NCBI RefSeq assembly: GCF_003315595.1
Contig: NZ_QNQU01000012.1
Span: forward strand, 1 to 64,000
DNA: 64,000 bases
Direction of reading: 5' to 3'
DNA from: Pedobacter miscanthi
GTDB taxonomy: Bacteria > Bacteroidota > Bacteroidia > Sphingobacteriales > Sphingobacteriaceae
Part shown: positions 8,566 to 17,956 of the stretch, piece after piece
Position numbering within the stretch: the stretch's first letter is position 1
Layout: every line of letters begins with the position of its first letter
Translations under genes and position numbers: made by a program
Notes under the pieces: generated by a model
Told to the model about the DNA's origin: nothing
The model's database searches: none
Seen by the model: only the letters and a program-made list of their open reading frames with translations

Positions 8566-9597
8566 ATGATGAAAATAAAAATATTGTTCACCCTTATCTG
8601 CAGCACTTTATTACTATCGTGTTATGCGCAGCAACCAACCGATGCTACAGCAGATAAAATGCTTGTATACCAATTGGGTAATGGCGGCTGGCCAAAACAA
8701 CTGGAAGATAAAAGTGTGGTTAATTACGGCGCTGCTTTAACCCCCGAACTGTTAGCTAAAATAAAAGCAACTCAAGATCTTCATGCTACCTTCGATAATA
8801 AGGCCACCAGCAGAGAAGTAGTATACCTGGTAAAAGCCTATAAAAAAACACAGAATAAAACTTACTTAACTGCTGCCGAAAAAGGACTGGATTATATTCT
8901 GTCTGCCCAATATGCAAATGGAGGCTGGCCGCAATATTATCCTGATAAGGCCTTGTACCGCTCAGAAATTACTTACAATGATGATGCAATGATTAATGTG
9001 CTGAACATTTTGCAGGATATAGCTACGCAAACAAACGATTTCGAGGTGGTAAATCCTGCTTACATTGAAAAAGCAGAAAAAGCAGTTGCAAAAGGTATCG
9101 ATTGCATTTTAAAAACCCAGGTAAAACAGAACGGAGTTTTAACCATCTGGGCTGCGCAATACGATAAAGATACCATGTTACCTGCAAAAGCCAGGAATTT
9201 CGAGCCGGCTTCGTTAAGTACAAGTGAATCAGCCGGGATTGTGAGGTTTTTAATGCGGATGAAAAATCCTTCAACAACAGAAAAAAATGCAATAACAGCA
9301 GCAATTAAATGGTTTGATACCTATAAAATTGCAGGCTACCGTTTCGACAGGCCGAGCGACCCAAAAACCAATATTAAAACCGCTGCTTTGATTGCCGACA
9401 ATACCGCCAGTACCTGGGCACGTTTTTACGACCTGGAAAAAAACACCCCGATTTTCGGTGATCGGGACAATACCATAAAAACAAAATTAGAAGAACTAAG
9501 TCCCGAAAGACGCAACGGTTATGCCTGGTATGGTAACTGGGGGCAAAAATTAATTGAAAAAGAATACCCGAAGTGGTTAGCCACAAACGGGAAATAA
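8566..9597 (+). CDS. Pectate lyase family 10 (PL10), lipoprotein
   Basis: The protein of about 343 residues is a PL10 pectate lyase, which cleaves de-esterified homogalacturonan by beta-elimination and leaves 4,5-unsaturated ends. Typical features are the GNGGWPKQ and ANGGWPQYYP repeats, the SLSTSESAG segment and the basic GYRFDRPSDPK segment expected to hold the catalytic arginine. The N-terminus has a lipobox (LLLSC, cysteine at residue 18 or 19), so it is probably anchored in a membrane. I chose the ATG pair at 8566/8569 because upstream codons derive from intergenic repeats. It follows the GH105 gene, whose substrate it would supply. Confidence 0.88.
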   Translation: MMKIKILFTLICSTLLLSCYAQQPTDATADKMLVYQLGNGGWPKQLEDKSVVNYGAALTPELLAKIKATQDLHATFDNKATSREVVYLVKAYKKTQNKTYLTAAEKGLDYILSAQYANGGWPQYYPDKALYRSEITYNDDAMINVLNILQDIATQTNDFEVVNPAYIEKAEKAVAKGIDCILKTQVKQNGVLTIWAAQYDKDTMLPAKARNFEPASLSTSESAGIVRFLMRMKNPSTTEKNAITAAIKWFDTYKIAGYRFDRPSDPKTNIKTAALIADNTASTWARFYDLEKNTPIFGDRDNTIKTKLEELSPERRNGYAWYGNWGQKLIEKEYPKWLATNGK

Positions 9598-9607
9598 ACA
9601 TCATATA

Positions 9608-9691
9608 ACTCGTCATTGCGAGGCACGAAGCAATCCTACTACTATGGGTGGGCATTACTACCGCTTTAAGATTGCTTCGTTCCCCGCAATA
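9608..9691. repeat. Palindromic repeat fragment (CGTCATTGCGAGG family)
   Basis: The left part CGTCATTGCGAGGCACGAAG and the right part GATTGCTTCGTTCCCCGCAAT are imperfect reverse complements. The same family forms a complete hairpin at 19605-19706. The repeat stays open in frame with uxaB and would add 22 repeat-derived residues to it. Confidence 0.65.
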
Positions 9692-9709
9692 ACGGAAACA
9701 GGAAGACCA

Positions 9710-11221
9710 ATGATTTTAAACAAAGAAAATTTAAAAAGCATTAACGGCGATAAGGTTATAAAACCAACTGCCGGAATTTTAGCCTTACCCGAAAAAGTAA
9801 TCCAGTTTGGAACAGGCGTTCTATTACGTGGATTGCCAGATTATTTTATTGATAAAGCCAATCAGAACGGCATTTTTAACGGTCGGGTTTTAGTGGTTAA
9901 GTCAACCTCAAGAGGTGGATCTGATGAATTTTCCAAACAGGATAACCTGTATACCCTTTGCGTAAAAGGAATTGAAGATGGCGTGAGTGTAGAAGAAAAT
10001 TCAATTAACGCCTCCATAAGCCGTGTTTTATCAGCATCGCAGGATTGGGCAGAGATTTTAAAAGCAGCACACCAGCCCGAAATGCAGGTGGTAATTTCGA
10101 ATACTACTGAAGTGGGCATTGTGAAAAGTGAAGATAAAATTAGCGATAATCCACCACAATCATATCCGGGCAAATTACTGGCTTTTCTGCACGAAAGATA
10201 TAAAGCTTTTAATGGTTCTGCCGAAAGCGGAATGGTGATCGTACCTACAGAACTCATCAGCGATAATGCCGATAAACTAAAAGAAATTTTATTGGACCTT
10301 GCCATCCAGAATAAACTGGGCTGGGATTTCGAAAACTGGTTAAAAACAGCTAACCATTTCTGCAAAACCCTGGTTGATCGCATCGTTCCAGGAAAACTTC
10401 CTGCGACCGAACAAAAAGCCATCGAAAATGAATTGGGTTATGAAGACGAACTCATGATTATGGCCGAACCTTTCAGGCTTTGGGCTATAGAATCCTCAAA
10501 TGAAAAAGTGAAAGAGATTTTATCTTTCGCCAAGGCCGATAAAGGCATTTTTATTGTTCCTTCTATCGATAAATTTAAAGAGTTAAAACTCCGTTTACTT
10601 AACGGTACGCATACCATTAGCTGCGGATTAGCCATTTTAGCTGGTTTCAACACTGTAAAAGAGGCAATGGCAGATGAAGATTTCGCCAACCACGTGCTAA
10701 AACTGATGAAAGAAGAAATTGCCCCTGCCGTGGTTAACGAAGATATTACCTACGATGAGGCCCTGGCCTTTGCCGAAAGTGTAACCGATCGTTTCAGTAA
10801 TCCGTTTTTAGAGCACCAGTGGCAGGCCATTACCTTAAACTTTACATCAAAAATGCAGATGCGTAACATTCCGCTTATCAGAAAATATTACGCCTTAAAA
10901 AATGAAGTGCCACAGCTTACCGCTCTTGGCGTTGCTGCTTATATTCTTTTTATGAATGTGGCTAAAGAAGGTGAAAATTATATTGCAAGTGCGAATGGAA
11001 AAACTTATCCGGTACAGGATGAATTTGCAGAAATAATAGCCGGTTACTGGAAAAATCCTGAAACGGTTATAGACAATACGCTTGGCGACAGACGCCTTTG
11101 GGGCAAAAACCTGAATAACTACCCTGGCTTTAACGCAGCCGTAAAATCATACGTCGAATTATTACAAAATAAGGGTGCTAAAGAAACTTTAAGTAATTTG
11201 CATTCAGAAAGAACTATTTAA
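9710..11221 (+). CDS. uxaB: Tagaturonate reductase
   Basis: The 503-residue cytosolic enzyme belongs to the mannitol dehydrogenase/UxaB family and is predicted to reduce D-tagaturonate to D-altronate with NADH. A Rossmann-type glycine-rich segment (FGTGVLLRG, residues 33-41) lies at the N-terminus, and the conserved KLRLLNGTHT segment with substrate-binding lysine, asparagine and histidine lies in the second half. It starts an operon with uxaA, one base apart. The ATG at 9710 is chosen because the preceding 22 in-frame codons come from an intergenic palindrome. This is the second step of the isomerase route from galacturonate. Confidence 0.93.
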   Translation: MILNKENLKSINGDKVIKPTAGILALPEKVIQFGTGVLLRGLPDYFIDKANQNGIFNGRVLVVKSTSRGGSDEFSKQDNLYTLCVKGIEDGVSVEENSINASISRVLSASQDWAEILKAAHQPEMQVVISNTTEVGIVKSEDKISDNPPQSYPGKLLAFLHERYKAFNGSAESGMVIVPTELISDNADKLKEILLDLAIQNKLGWDFENWLKTANHFCKTLVDRIVPGKLPATEQKAIENELGYEDELMIMAEPFRLWAIESSNEKVKEILSFAKADKGIFIVPSIDKFKELKLRLLNGTHTISCGLAILAGFNTVKEAMADEDFANHVLKLMKEEIAPAVVNEDITYDEALAFAESVTDRFSNPFLEHQWQAITLNFTSKMQMRNIPLIRKYYALKNEVPQLTALGVAAYILFMNVAKEGENYIASANGKTYPVQDEFAEIIAGYWKNPETVIDNTLGDRRLWGKNLNNYPGFNAAVKSYVELLQNKGAKETLSNLHSERTI

Positions 11222-11222
11222 A

Positions 11223-12869
11223 ATGGTGACAAGAATTTTAAAAATCCACCCCAACGATAATGTGCTTGTAGCCTTGCAAAACCTGGCAAAAGGCGAAACG
11301 GTTATCTATGATGGACAGGAATATACTTTGCAGGACGATATTCAGGCAAAACATAAATTTTTTATGCAGGATATGAATGCCGGTGATCATATTATTATGT
11401 ATGGTGTACTGGTTGGTAAAGCACAGCATTTTATCCTCAAAGGTGGTTTAATGGATACCGAAAATACCAAACATGCATCCGATCCTTACGAATTCCGCCC
11501 GTACCATTACGAGTGGCATGCTCCGGATGTTTCTAAATTTGCAGGACGCACTTTTAACGGGTATATCCGTAGCGATGGCCGTGTGGGAACCGCAAATTAC
11601 TGGTTATTTATCCCCACAGTATTCTGCGAAAACCGCAATCTGGACGTGATCCGCGAGGCTTTACACAATGAGTTGGGTTATGCGGTAACCGACAAATACA
11701 AATCGTACGCTCACCAGTTGGTAGAAGCCTATAAAAATGGCGAGATTTTAGAAGAAGCTGATCCAAATTCTATCGGATTGGCCAATCCATCAGCCAACCG
11801 CGTTTTTAAAAATGTAGATGGCATTAAATTCCTGAACCACCAGGGTGGTTGTGGTGGTACCCGTCAGGATGCCGCTGTGTTGAGCAAGCTTTTAGCTGCT
11901 TATGCCGATCATCCCAATGTGGCTGGTGTAACCGTGTTAAGCCTGGGTTGCCAGAATTTGCAGGTGAAAGATTTTGTGGACGATTTAAAACAACGCAGTC
12001 CTAATTTTGATAAACCACTATTTATTTTTGAGCAGCAACAATCGCAGAGCGAAGAACAATTGGTTAAGGAAGCTATCCGTAAAACTTTTATCGGTTTAAC
12101 CGAAATCAATAAAATAGAGCGTCAGCCGGCACCATTGAGTAAATTGGTTTTAGGCGTAAAATGTGGCGGTAGCGATGGTTTTAGTGGTATCAGTGCTAAT
12201 CCCGCAGTAGGTTATACTTCTGATTTATTAGTGGCGTTAGGCGGAACGGTACTTCTGGCCGAGTTCCCTGAACTTTGCGGTGCTGAACAACAACTTATAG
12301 ATCGTACCAAGGATGAAACTGCTGCCCGTAAGTTTATCCAGTTGATGACGGCTTATAACCAGGCTGCTGAAAATGTGGGTTCTGGTTTTTTTATGAATCC
12401 ATCTCCAGGCAATATCAAAGATGGTTTAATTACCGATGCCATTAAAAGTACCGGTGCAGCCAAAAAAGGTGGTACATCACCCGTTGAAGATGTATTGGAT
12501 TATACCGAACCTGCAACAAAACCAGGTTTAAATCTGGTTTGTACCCCAGGAAACGATGTAGAAGCCACCACCGGAAAAGCAGCATCGGGTGCAACCTTAA
12601 TTTTGTTTACTACCGGTTTGGGAACACCTACCGGAAATCCGGTTTGCCCTACCATCAAGGTATCAACCAATAATGCCTTAACCAAACGCATGGGCGATAT
12701 CATCGATATCAACTGCGGACCGGTAATCGAAGGAGAAAAAACCATTGAACAAATGGGGGAGGATATTTTGGAATATTGTATTAAAGCGGCCAGTGGTGAA
12801 GTCATACCGAAAGCAGTATTGCTTAATCAGGATGATTTTATACCATGGAAACGGGGTGTGAGTCTTTAG
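11223..12869 (+). CDS. uxaA: Altronate dehydratase
   Basis: The 548-residue enzyme should dehydrate D-altronate to 2-keto-3-deoxygluconate. It has an N-terminal SAF domain (about residues 10-85) and the large UxaA catalytic region, with conserved blocks GYIRSDGRVGTANY, NHQGGCGGTRQD and GLGTPTGNPVCPT. Cysteines in these blocks are consistent with the iron-dependent mechanism known for the family. The single fused chain is the E. coli UxaA arrangement. It follows uxaB with a one-base gap and is probably translated from the same transcript. Confidence 0.95.
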   Translation: MVTRILKIHPNDNVLVALQNLAKGETVIYDGQEYTLQDDIQAKHKFFMQDMNAGDHIIMYGVLVGKAQHFILKGGLMDTENTKHASDPYEFRPYHYEWHAPDVSKFAGRTFNGYIRSDGRVGTANYWLFIPTVFCENRNLDVIREALHNELGYAVTDKYKSYAHQLVEAYKNGEILEEADPNSIGLANPSANRVFKNVDGIKFLNHQGGCGGTRQDAAVLSKLLAAYADHPNVAGVTVLSLGCQNLQVKDFVDDLKQRSPNFDKPLFIFEQQQSQSEEQLVKEAIRKTFIGLTEINKIERQPAPLSKLVLGVKCGGSDGFSGISANPAVGYTSDLLVALGGTVLLAEFPELCGAEQQLIDRTKDETAARKFIQLMTAYNQAAENVGSGFFMNPSPGNIKDGLITDAIKSTGAAKKGGTSPVEDVLDYTEPATKPGLNLVCTPGNDVEATTGKAASGATLILFTTGLGTPTGNPVCPTIKVSTNNALTKRMGDIIDINCGPVIEGEKTIEQMGEDILEYCIKAASGEVIPKAVLLNQDDFIPWKRGVSL

Positions 12870-13152
12870 TCGTGAGACCTTAGTCTTGGGTGTAGAAAAA
12901 CCTAACGCCGTGGGCTGTGGTCTGTGTCTCCACAGACCATTAAGTAATCTTCCGGTTCGTGATGACACGAACCGGGGCGAGGGGGACACAGACCGGGGAC
13001 AAACTATAAACAACGTGCTATTTAGATTAATTGAATAGAAATACGCATAAAAAATAATACCTTGGTCTGCATCATCTCAAACCAAATAAAAAGAATAAAA
13101 TATTAACTGGATATGATCAGAAACAGCTTCATATCATACATCTAACCATAGA
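12870..13152. other. Intergenic region with hairpins before uxaC
   Basis: A perfect 10-bp hairpin, CCGGTTCGTG and CACGAACCGG with a 4-base loop, lies at 12952-12975. Just before it is GGTCTGTGTCTCCACAGACC, another palindromic repeat. The hairpin could end the uxaBA transcript, although no T-run follows. The rest is AT-rich and presumably holds the uxaC promoter, but I see no clear -7 box and no LacI-type site. Confidence 0.5.
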
Positions 13153-14553
13153 ATGAAACCTTTTTTAGACGAAAATTTTCTTTTGCAAAATAAAACAGCA
13201 GAAAAGCTTTATCACAATTTTGCAAAACCACTACCAATTATCGACTATCACAATCACCTCATCCCTGAGCAGATTGCCAATAATACACAGTTTGCCAATA
13301 TCAGTCAGGTTTGGTTATATGGCGATCACTATAAATGGAGGGCCATGCGTGCCAATGGCGTTAATGAAAAATACATCACTGGCGTAGGATCAGATTATGA
13401 AAAATTTGAGAAATGGGCTGAAACCGTTCCTTACACTTTGCGTAATCCGTTATACCACTGGACACATTTAGAACTTCAGCGTTATTTCGGTATAACAGAT
13501 CTGCTTTCGGGCAAAACGGCACAGAAAATTTACGACGAATGCTCGGCTAAGTTGCAAACGCCCGAATATTCCGTACGTGGTTTATTGGCCAAAATGAATG
13601 TGGAAGCTGTTTGTACTACCGATGACCCTTTAGATAGCTTAAATTTCCACCAGCAACTGGCACGGGAAGGTGCAAACCTGAAAATGTTACCTGCTTTCCG
13701 TCCGGATAAGGCCATGAACAGTGATGATGTTACAGCCCTGAACGAATATATCGATAAACTCGAAAGCGTGGTTGATAAAACCATCAGTAACTTTCAGGAT
13801 TATATCGATGCCTTAAAAAGCCGTCACGATTACTTTGCCGATAATGGCTGCTCGGTTTCAGACCATGGTTTAGAGCAAATTTATGCCGAGGATTATACCG
13901 AAGCCGAAATTTCATCAATTTTTGATAAAATCCGCAGCAAACAACATATTTCTCACGAAGAGAACCTGAAATTTAAATCGGCCATGCTGGTTTATTTTGC
14001 AGAGTGGGACCACGAAAAAGGTTGGGTGCAACAATATCACCTCGGTGCCTTGCGTAACAACAATGCCCGTATGTTAAGGCAGTTAGGTCCTGATACCGGC
14101 TGGGATTCGATGGGTGATTTTAGCCAGGCCCGTATGCTTTCTAAATTCCTGAACCGTTTGGATAACCAGGATAAACTGGCCAAAACCATTATTTACAACC
14201 TAAATCCTGCCGATAACGAATTAATTGCAACCATGATCGGCAATTTTAACGATGGCTCAGTTGCCGGTAAAATTCAGTTCGGTTCGGCATGGTGGTTTTT
14301 AGATCAAAAGGATGGTATGATCAAACAGTTAAATGCACTTTCAAACATGGGGCTTTTGAGCCGCCTGGTGGGTATGCTTACCGACTCGCGCAGCTTCCTT
14401 TCTTTTCCCCGTCATGAATACTTCAGAAGGATCGTTTGTAACCTCTTTGGAGAGGATATCGAGAATGGAGAATTACCTAACGATTTGGAGTGGGTTGGCA
14501 AGATTGTTCAGGATATTTCGTATTTTAACGCAAAAAATTACTTTAAATTTTAA
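13153..14553 (+). CDS. uxaC: Glucuronate/galacturonate isomerase
   Basis: The 466-residue protein is a full-length uronate isomerase of the amidohydrolase superfamily, converting D-galacturonate to D-tagaturonate or D-glucuronate to D-fructuronate. The N-terminal DYHNHL motif supplies metal-binding histidines. Conserved segments MRANGV, HWTHLELQRYFGI and MLTDSRSFLSFPRHEYFRR match the family along its length. It is cytosolic, with no signal peptide. It opens the right half of the catabolic block and is followed by kdgK, eda and exuT on the same strand. Together with uxaB and uxaA it completes the conversion to KDG. Confidence 0.95.
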   Translation: MKPFLDENFLLQNKTAEKLYHNFAKPLPIIDYHNHLIPEQIANNTQFANISQVWLYGDHYKWRAMRANGVNEKYITGVGSDYEKFEKWAETVPYTLRNPLYHWTHLELQRYFGITDLLSGKTAQKIYDECSAKLQTPEYSVRGLLAKMNVEAVCTTDDPLDSLNFHQQLAREGANLKMLPAFRPDKAMNSDDVTALNEYIDKLESVVDKTISNFQDYIDALKSRHDYFADNGCSVSDHGLEQIYAEDYTEAEISSIFDKIRSKQHISHEENLKFKSAMLVYFAEWDHEKGWVQQYHLGALRNNNARMLRQLGPDTGWDSMGDFSQARMLSKFLNRLDNQDKLAKTIIYNLNPADNELIATMIGNFNDGSVAGKIQFGSAWWFLDQKDGMIKQLNALSNMGLLSRLVGMLTDSRSFLSFPRHEYFRRIVCNLFGEDIENGELPNDLEWVGKIVQDISYFNAKNYFKF

Positions 14554-14667
14554 CCAAAATCAGGCTTTAAGGCGGTATTTCGTTGGAATCAATTCATTTC
14601 AATCGTTTTCCTTCCTTTTTCATACCGTTGCAGAAAACAGCATGAAATACGCCGATTAGATATAAAA

Positions 14668-15726
14668 ATGAGCACCCAAATATTCGCTTCATCAAAAAAA
14701 GGAAAAAAAGTTTTAAGCTTTGGTGAAATACTTTTACGCATCTGCCCTGATATGGATGGTGCATGGTTAAAAGAAAATAAACTTCCGTTTTATGTTGGCG
14801 GTGCAGAGCTGAACGTAGCTACTGCACTGGCCCTTTGGAATGTTCCTTCTGCCTATTTATCGGCTGTGCCCGATAATTCGGTAACCAGGGAAATTATGGA
14901 TTATCTTGATGCCCGGAATATTGATACTACACCAATGGTATACGATGGCGAGCGTTTGGGTTTATATTATCTTCCTAAAGGAAAAGATCTGAAAAATGCC
15001 GGCGTAATTTACGATCGGGCAAATTCTGCTTATGCAGGTTTAAAGGTTGGCCAGATCAACTGGGATGAAGTTTTTGAAGAGGTGAGCTGGTTTCATTTCA
15101 GCGCGATATGCCCGGCCATTAACCAATCTATCGCCGATGTTTGTCTGGAAGCCTTAAAAGCAGCAACCGAGCGAAACATTACCATTTCACTCGACCTGAA
15201 CTACCGTGCCAAACTTTGGAAATATGGTAAAGATCCGATTGATGTGCTACCGGAACTTGCTCAATACTGCAGCCTGATAATGGGAAATGTTTGGGCAGCC
15301 AATAAAATGCTGGGTACGGCAATCCATGATGATTTATTGCCAACCGAAGGTTACGCTAAAGAAACGCTTTTACAACAGGCAACCGATACTTCTAAAGAAA
15401 TATTAAAGTTATTCCCTGCATGTAAAGCAGTGGCCAATACCTTCAGGTTCGATCATGGTAAAGGTATCAGGTATTACACCGCTATTTACACCGAAGGTGA
15501 ATTAACCGTATCAGAAGAATATGTTTCTGAAGAAATTTTAGATAAAGTGGGCAGTGGCGATTGTTTTATGGCAGGCTTGATTTATGGTTTTTACAACCAG
15601 CTCCCGGCTAAAGAAACTTTAAACTTTGCCACCGCAGCAGCTTATGATAAATTATACATTCCAAGCGATGCTACAACCAGCACCGTTGCCGATATAGAAA
15701 AAAGAATTATACGCAATGATCAGTAA
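14668..15726 (+). CDS. kdgK: 2-dehydro-3-deoxygluconokinase, PfkB family
   Basis: The 352-residue sugar kinase should phosphorylate 2-keto-3-deoxygluconate to KDPG. The PfkB features are the N-terminal GGAELNVATAL sugar-binding segment and the C-terminal GSGDCFMAG anion-hole motif containing the catalytic aspartate. It overlaps eda by 11 bases, so the two are likely translationally coupled. It lies 114 bases after uxaC. A weak partial match to the locus operator (TCAATCGTTTTCC, 14599-14611) lies upstream, too weak to call. Context with uxaC, uxaB, uxaA and eda makes KDG the likely substrate. Confidence 0.92.
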   Translation: MSTQIFASSKKGKKVLSFGEILLRICPDMDGAWLKENKLPFYVGGAELNVATALALWNVPSAYLSAVPDNSVTREIMDYLDARNIDTTPMVYDGERLGLYYLPKGKDLKNAGVIYDRANSAYAGLKVGQINWDEVFEEVSWFHFSAICPAINQSIADVCLEALKAATERNITISLDLNYRAKLWKYGKDPIDVLPELAQYCSLIMGNVWAANKMLGTAIHDDLLPTEGYAKETLLQQATDTSKEILKLFPACKAVANTFRFDHGKGIRYYTAIYTEGELTVSEEYVSEEILDKVGSGDCFMAGLIYGFYNQLPAKETLNFATAAAYDKLYIPSDATTSTVADIEKRIIRNDQ

Positions 15727-16378
15727 CAAACACAAAATTTTAGATGCCATTTTAGAGCAGGGCATGTTACCCCTGTTTTATCAGGATAGCGAATCGGGTA
15801 GTGTAGAAATATTACGCACGCTGTATAAAGCTGGTGTGCGCGTTTTCGAATACACCAACCGCGGTAAATCTGCTTTGCCGAACTTTAAAAAACTAAAAGA
15901 AATCCGCGATGCCGAAATGCCCGATCTGTACCTGGGTATCGGAACCATCAAAACCCCTGCCGATGCACATGCTTTTATCGAAGTCGGAACAGATTTTATC
16001 GTTGCACCAATTGTAAATCCGGCTGTTGCCGAAATTGCAAACAAAATTGGCATGTTGTGGATCCCGGGCTGTATGACGCCGACCGAAATCAGCGTAGCAC
16101 AGGAACATAAAGCCATGTTAATTAAAATTTTTCCTGCCAATATTTTGGGCCCGGAGTTTATATCTTCGATTAAAGATCTTTTTGCCGGACAGCTATTTAT
16201 GCCAACCGGTGGAGTAGAAATTAATGCCGATAACCTCAAAACCTGGTTTAAAGCCGGCGTTTGTGCTGTTGGTATGGGTAGTAAATTAATCAGTAAAGAT
16301 GTAATGAGCAAAGGTCTTTACGATGAATTATTCGACAACACCAAATTAGCACTCGAACTTATTCAGCAGAGCAAATAA
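15716..16378 (+). CDS. eda: 2-dehydro-3-deoxyphosphogluconate (KDPG) aldolase
   Basis: The 220-residue class I aldolase splits KDPG into pyruvate and glyceraldehyde 3-phosphate. Expected catalytic residues are E45 (VFEYTNRG) and the Schiff-base lysine K137 (MLIKIFPAN). GIGT near residue 75 and PTGGVE near the C-terminus form the phosphate-binding region. The ATG overlaps the end of kdgK. It completes the pathway and supplies the triose for the GapN-like enzyme two genes downstream. It may also act on 4-hydroxy-2-oxoglutarate, as many Eda proteins do. Confidence 0.95.
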   Translation: MISNKHKILDAILEQGMLPLFYQDSESGSVEILRTLYKAGVRVFEYTNRGKSALPNFKKLKEIRDAEMPDLYLGIGTIKTPADAHAFIEVGTDFIVAPIVNPAVAEIANKIGMLWIPGCMTPTEISVAQEHKAMLIKIFPANILGPEFISSIKDLFAGQLFMPTGGVEINADNLKTWFKAGVCAVGMGSKLISKDVMSKGLYDELFDNTKLALELIQQSK

Positions 16379-16399
16379 AAACTTAACATCCCTAACCAA

Positions 16400-17839
16400 A
16401 TGAACCAACCCAAAACAAGCAAATATAGATGGACCATCTGTTTGCTGTTATTTTTAGCCACTACGATAAATTATTTAGACAGACAGGTTCTTTCTTTAAC
16501 CTGGACGGATTTTATTAAACCAGAATTCCATTGGGACAATAACGACTATGGAAATATAACGGCGCTGTTCTCTATTTTTTATGCCATATCGATGCTTTTC
16601 GCAGGTCGTTTAGTTGATAAACTTGATACCAAAAAAGGTTTTTTATGGGCTATCGGGGTTTGGTCGGTAGGAGCTTGTTTACATGCTTTTTGCGGTATTG
16701 CAACCGCAGGTATTGTTAACGGAAACTGGTTTGTAGGTTTTGAAGGTGCTAAAGAAGTAATTGCCCGTATTAACGATACCGGTTTAGTGGTTTCGGTAAG
16801 TGTTACCCTGTTTATTTTTGCCCGTTTTGTACTGGCAGTTGGGGAGGCAGGTAATTTTCCGGCAGCGATTAAAGCTACAGCCGAGTATTTCCCTAAAAAA
16901 GACCGCGCATTTGCCACCAGTATATTTAATGCCGGTGCTACTGTTGGTGCTCTTGCTGCACCCATTACCATTCCTTTTATTGCCAAAGCTTACGGCTGGG
17001 AAATGGCTTTCATCATTATTGGCGCGTTGGGTTTTGTATGGATGGGCCTTTGGGTTTTTGTATACAACAAACCAGAATTGCATAAAAGGGTGAGTGCCGA
17101 AGAACTGGCTTACATTCAGCAGGATATAATTAACGATAGAAAACTGGCAGATTACGTTGAAGAGACGAAAGAAAAGGTTTCATTTATCGATTGCTTTAAA
17201 TACAAACAAACCTGGGCTTTTGCTTTTGGTAAATTTATGACCGATGGCGTTTGGTGGTTCTTCTTATTCTGGACACCAGCTTACCTGAAATCAGTGTATG
17301 GAATGGATTCAACACAAAGTGCATTGCCATTATTTGTACTTTATATGATTACCTTACTGTCTATCGTTGGCGGATGGTTACCCACTTATTTTGTTGATAA
17401 AAAAGGCATGAACCCTTACGAAGGCAGGATGAGGGCCATGTTGATTTTTGCCTTTTTCCCGCTTTTGGCTTTAGCAGCACAACCTTTAGGCCACATTACC
17501 TACTGGATCCCTGTAATTATTATCGGTATTGCCGGTGCGGCCCATCAGGCATGGTCGGCTAATATATTTTCTACTGTTGGCGATATGTTTCCTAAAAAAG
17601 CCATTGCAACCATTACCGGTATCGGTGGGATGGCTGGTGGTATAGGCGCTTTTATCATCAATAAAGGTTCTGGTTTACTGTTCGATTATACGGGCAAAAA
17701 CGAGATCGTTTTTATGGGTTTTAAAGGTGAAGAAGCCGGGTATTTTATTATCTTTTCCATTTGTGCGGTATGTTATTTAATCGGCTGGACCGTAATGAAA
17801 ACCTTGGTGCCAAAATATAAAGTTATCGAACTAAAATAA
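16400..17839 (+). CDS. exuT: Hexuronate transporter, MFS (ExuT-like)
   Basis: The 479-residue inner-membrane protein has about 12 hydrophobic segments and the TINYLDRQVLSL motif found in the anion:cation symporter branch of the major facilitator superfamily, which includes ExuT and GudP. The loop GRLVDKLDTKKG matches the MFS motif between the second and third helices. It is 21 bases after eda in the uxaC-kdgK-eda direction, so uptake of galacturonate or glucuronate with proton symport is the likely role. The region between the first helices (about residues 95-125) is longer than usual. Specificity rests on context. Confidence 0.88.
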   Translation: MNQPKTSKYRWTICLLLFLATTINYLDRQVLSLTWTDFIKPEFHWDNNDYGNITALFSIFYAISMLFAGRLVDKLDTKKGFLWAIGVWSVGACLHAFCGIATAGIVNGNWFVGFEGAKEVIARINDTGLVVSVSVTLFIFARFVLAVGEAGNFPAAIKATAEYFPKKDRAFATSIFNAGATVGALAAPITIPFIAKAYGWEMAFIIIGALGFVWMGLWVFVYNKPELHKRVSAEELAYIQQDIINDRKLADYVEETKEKVSFIDCFKYKQTWAFAFGKFMTDGVWWFFLFWTPAYLKSVYGMDSTQSALPLFVLYMITLLSIVGGWLPTYFVDKKGMNPYEGRMRAMLIFAFFPLLALAAQPLGHITYWIPVIIIGIAGAAHQAWSANIFSTVGDMFPKKAIATITGIGGMAGGIGAFIINKGSGLLFDYTGKNEIVFMGFKGEEAGYFIIFSICAVCYLIGWTVMKTLVPKYKVIELK

Positions 17840-17849
17840 TTGCAGATTT

Positions 17850-17882
17850 AATACGCAGGTAAAGTTAAACTATCTGCGTATT
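17850..17882 (+). terminator. Hairpin after exuT
   Basis: AATACGCAG and CTGCGTATT form a perfect 9-bp stem with a 15-base loop just after the exuT stop codon. It is followed by AT-rich sequence but no true T-run, so intrinsic termination is only probable. Confidence 0.5.
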
Positions 17883-17884
17883 GA

Positions 17885-17928
17885 TATATTTGCAACAAGG
17901 TTAATCTATACTTAAACCATAGATTAAC
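17885..17928 (+). promoter_or_regulatory. Promoter -7 box and perfect inverted repeat before the GapN-like gene
   Basis: TATATTTG (17885-17892) is a perfect Bacteroidota -7 box. Eight bases later GTTAATCTAT and ATAGATTAAC (17900-17909 and 17919-17928) form a perfect 10-bp inverted repeat with a 9-base spacer. The repeat covers the expected transcription start, so it could be an operator or a hairpin at the 5' end of the mRNA. It is unlike the LacI-type sites of the locus. Confidence 0.6.
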
Positions 17929-17956
17929 AATTATAAACCCTAACAACCAACCCAAA

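Noticed and set aside
14599-14611. A sixth LacI-type operator before kdgK (TCAATCGTTTTCC)
   Set aside because: Only the AATCGTT core matches and the flanks do not. A match of this size is expected by chance.
9862-16311. Long antisense open frames, such as 186 codons at 9862-10422 and 176 codons at 15781-16311
   Set aside because: They are opposite uxaB and eda, which are full-length and well supported. The antisense products show no recognisable domains.
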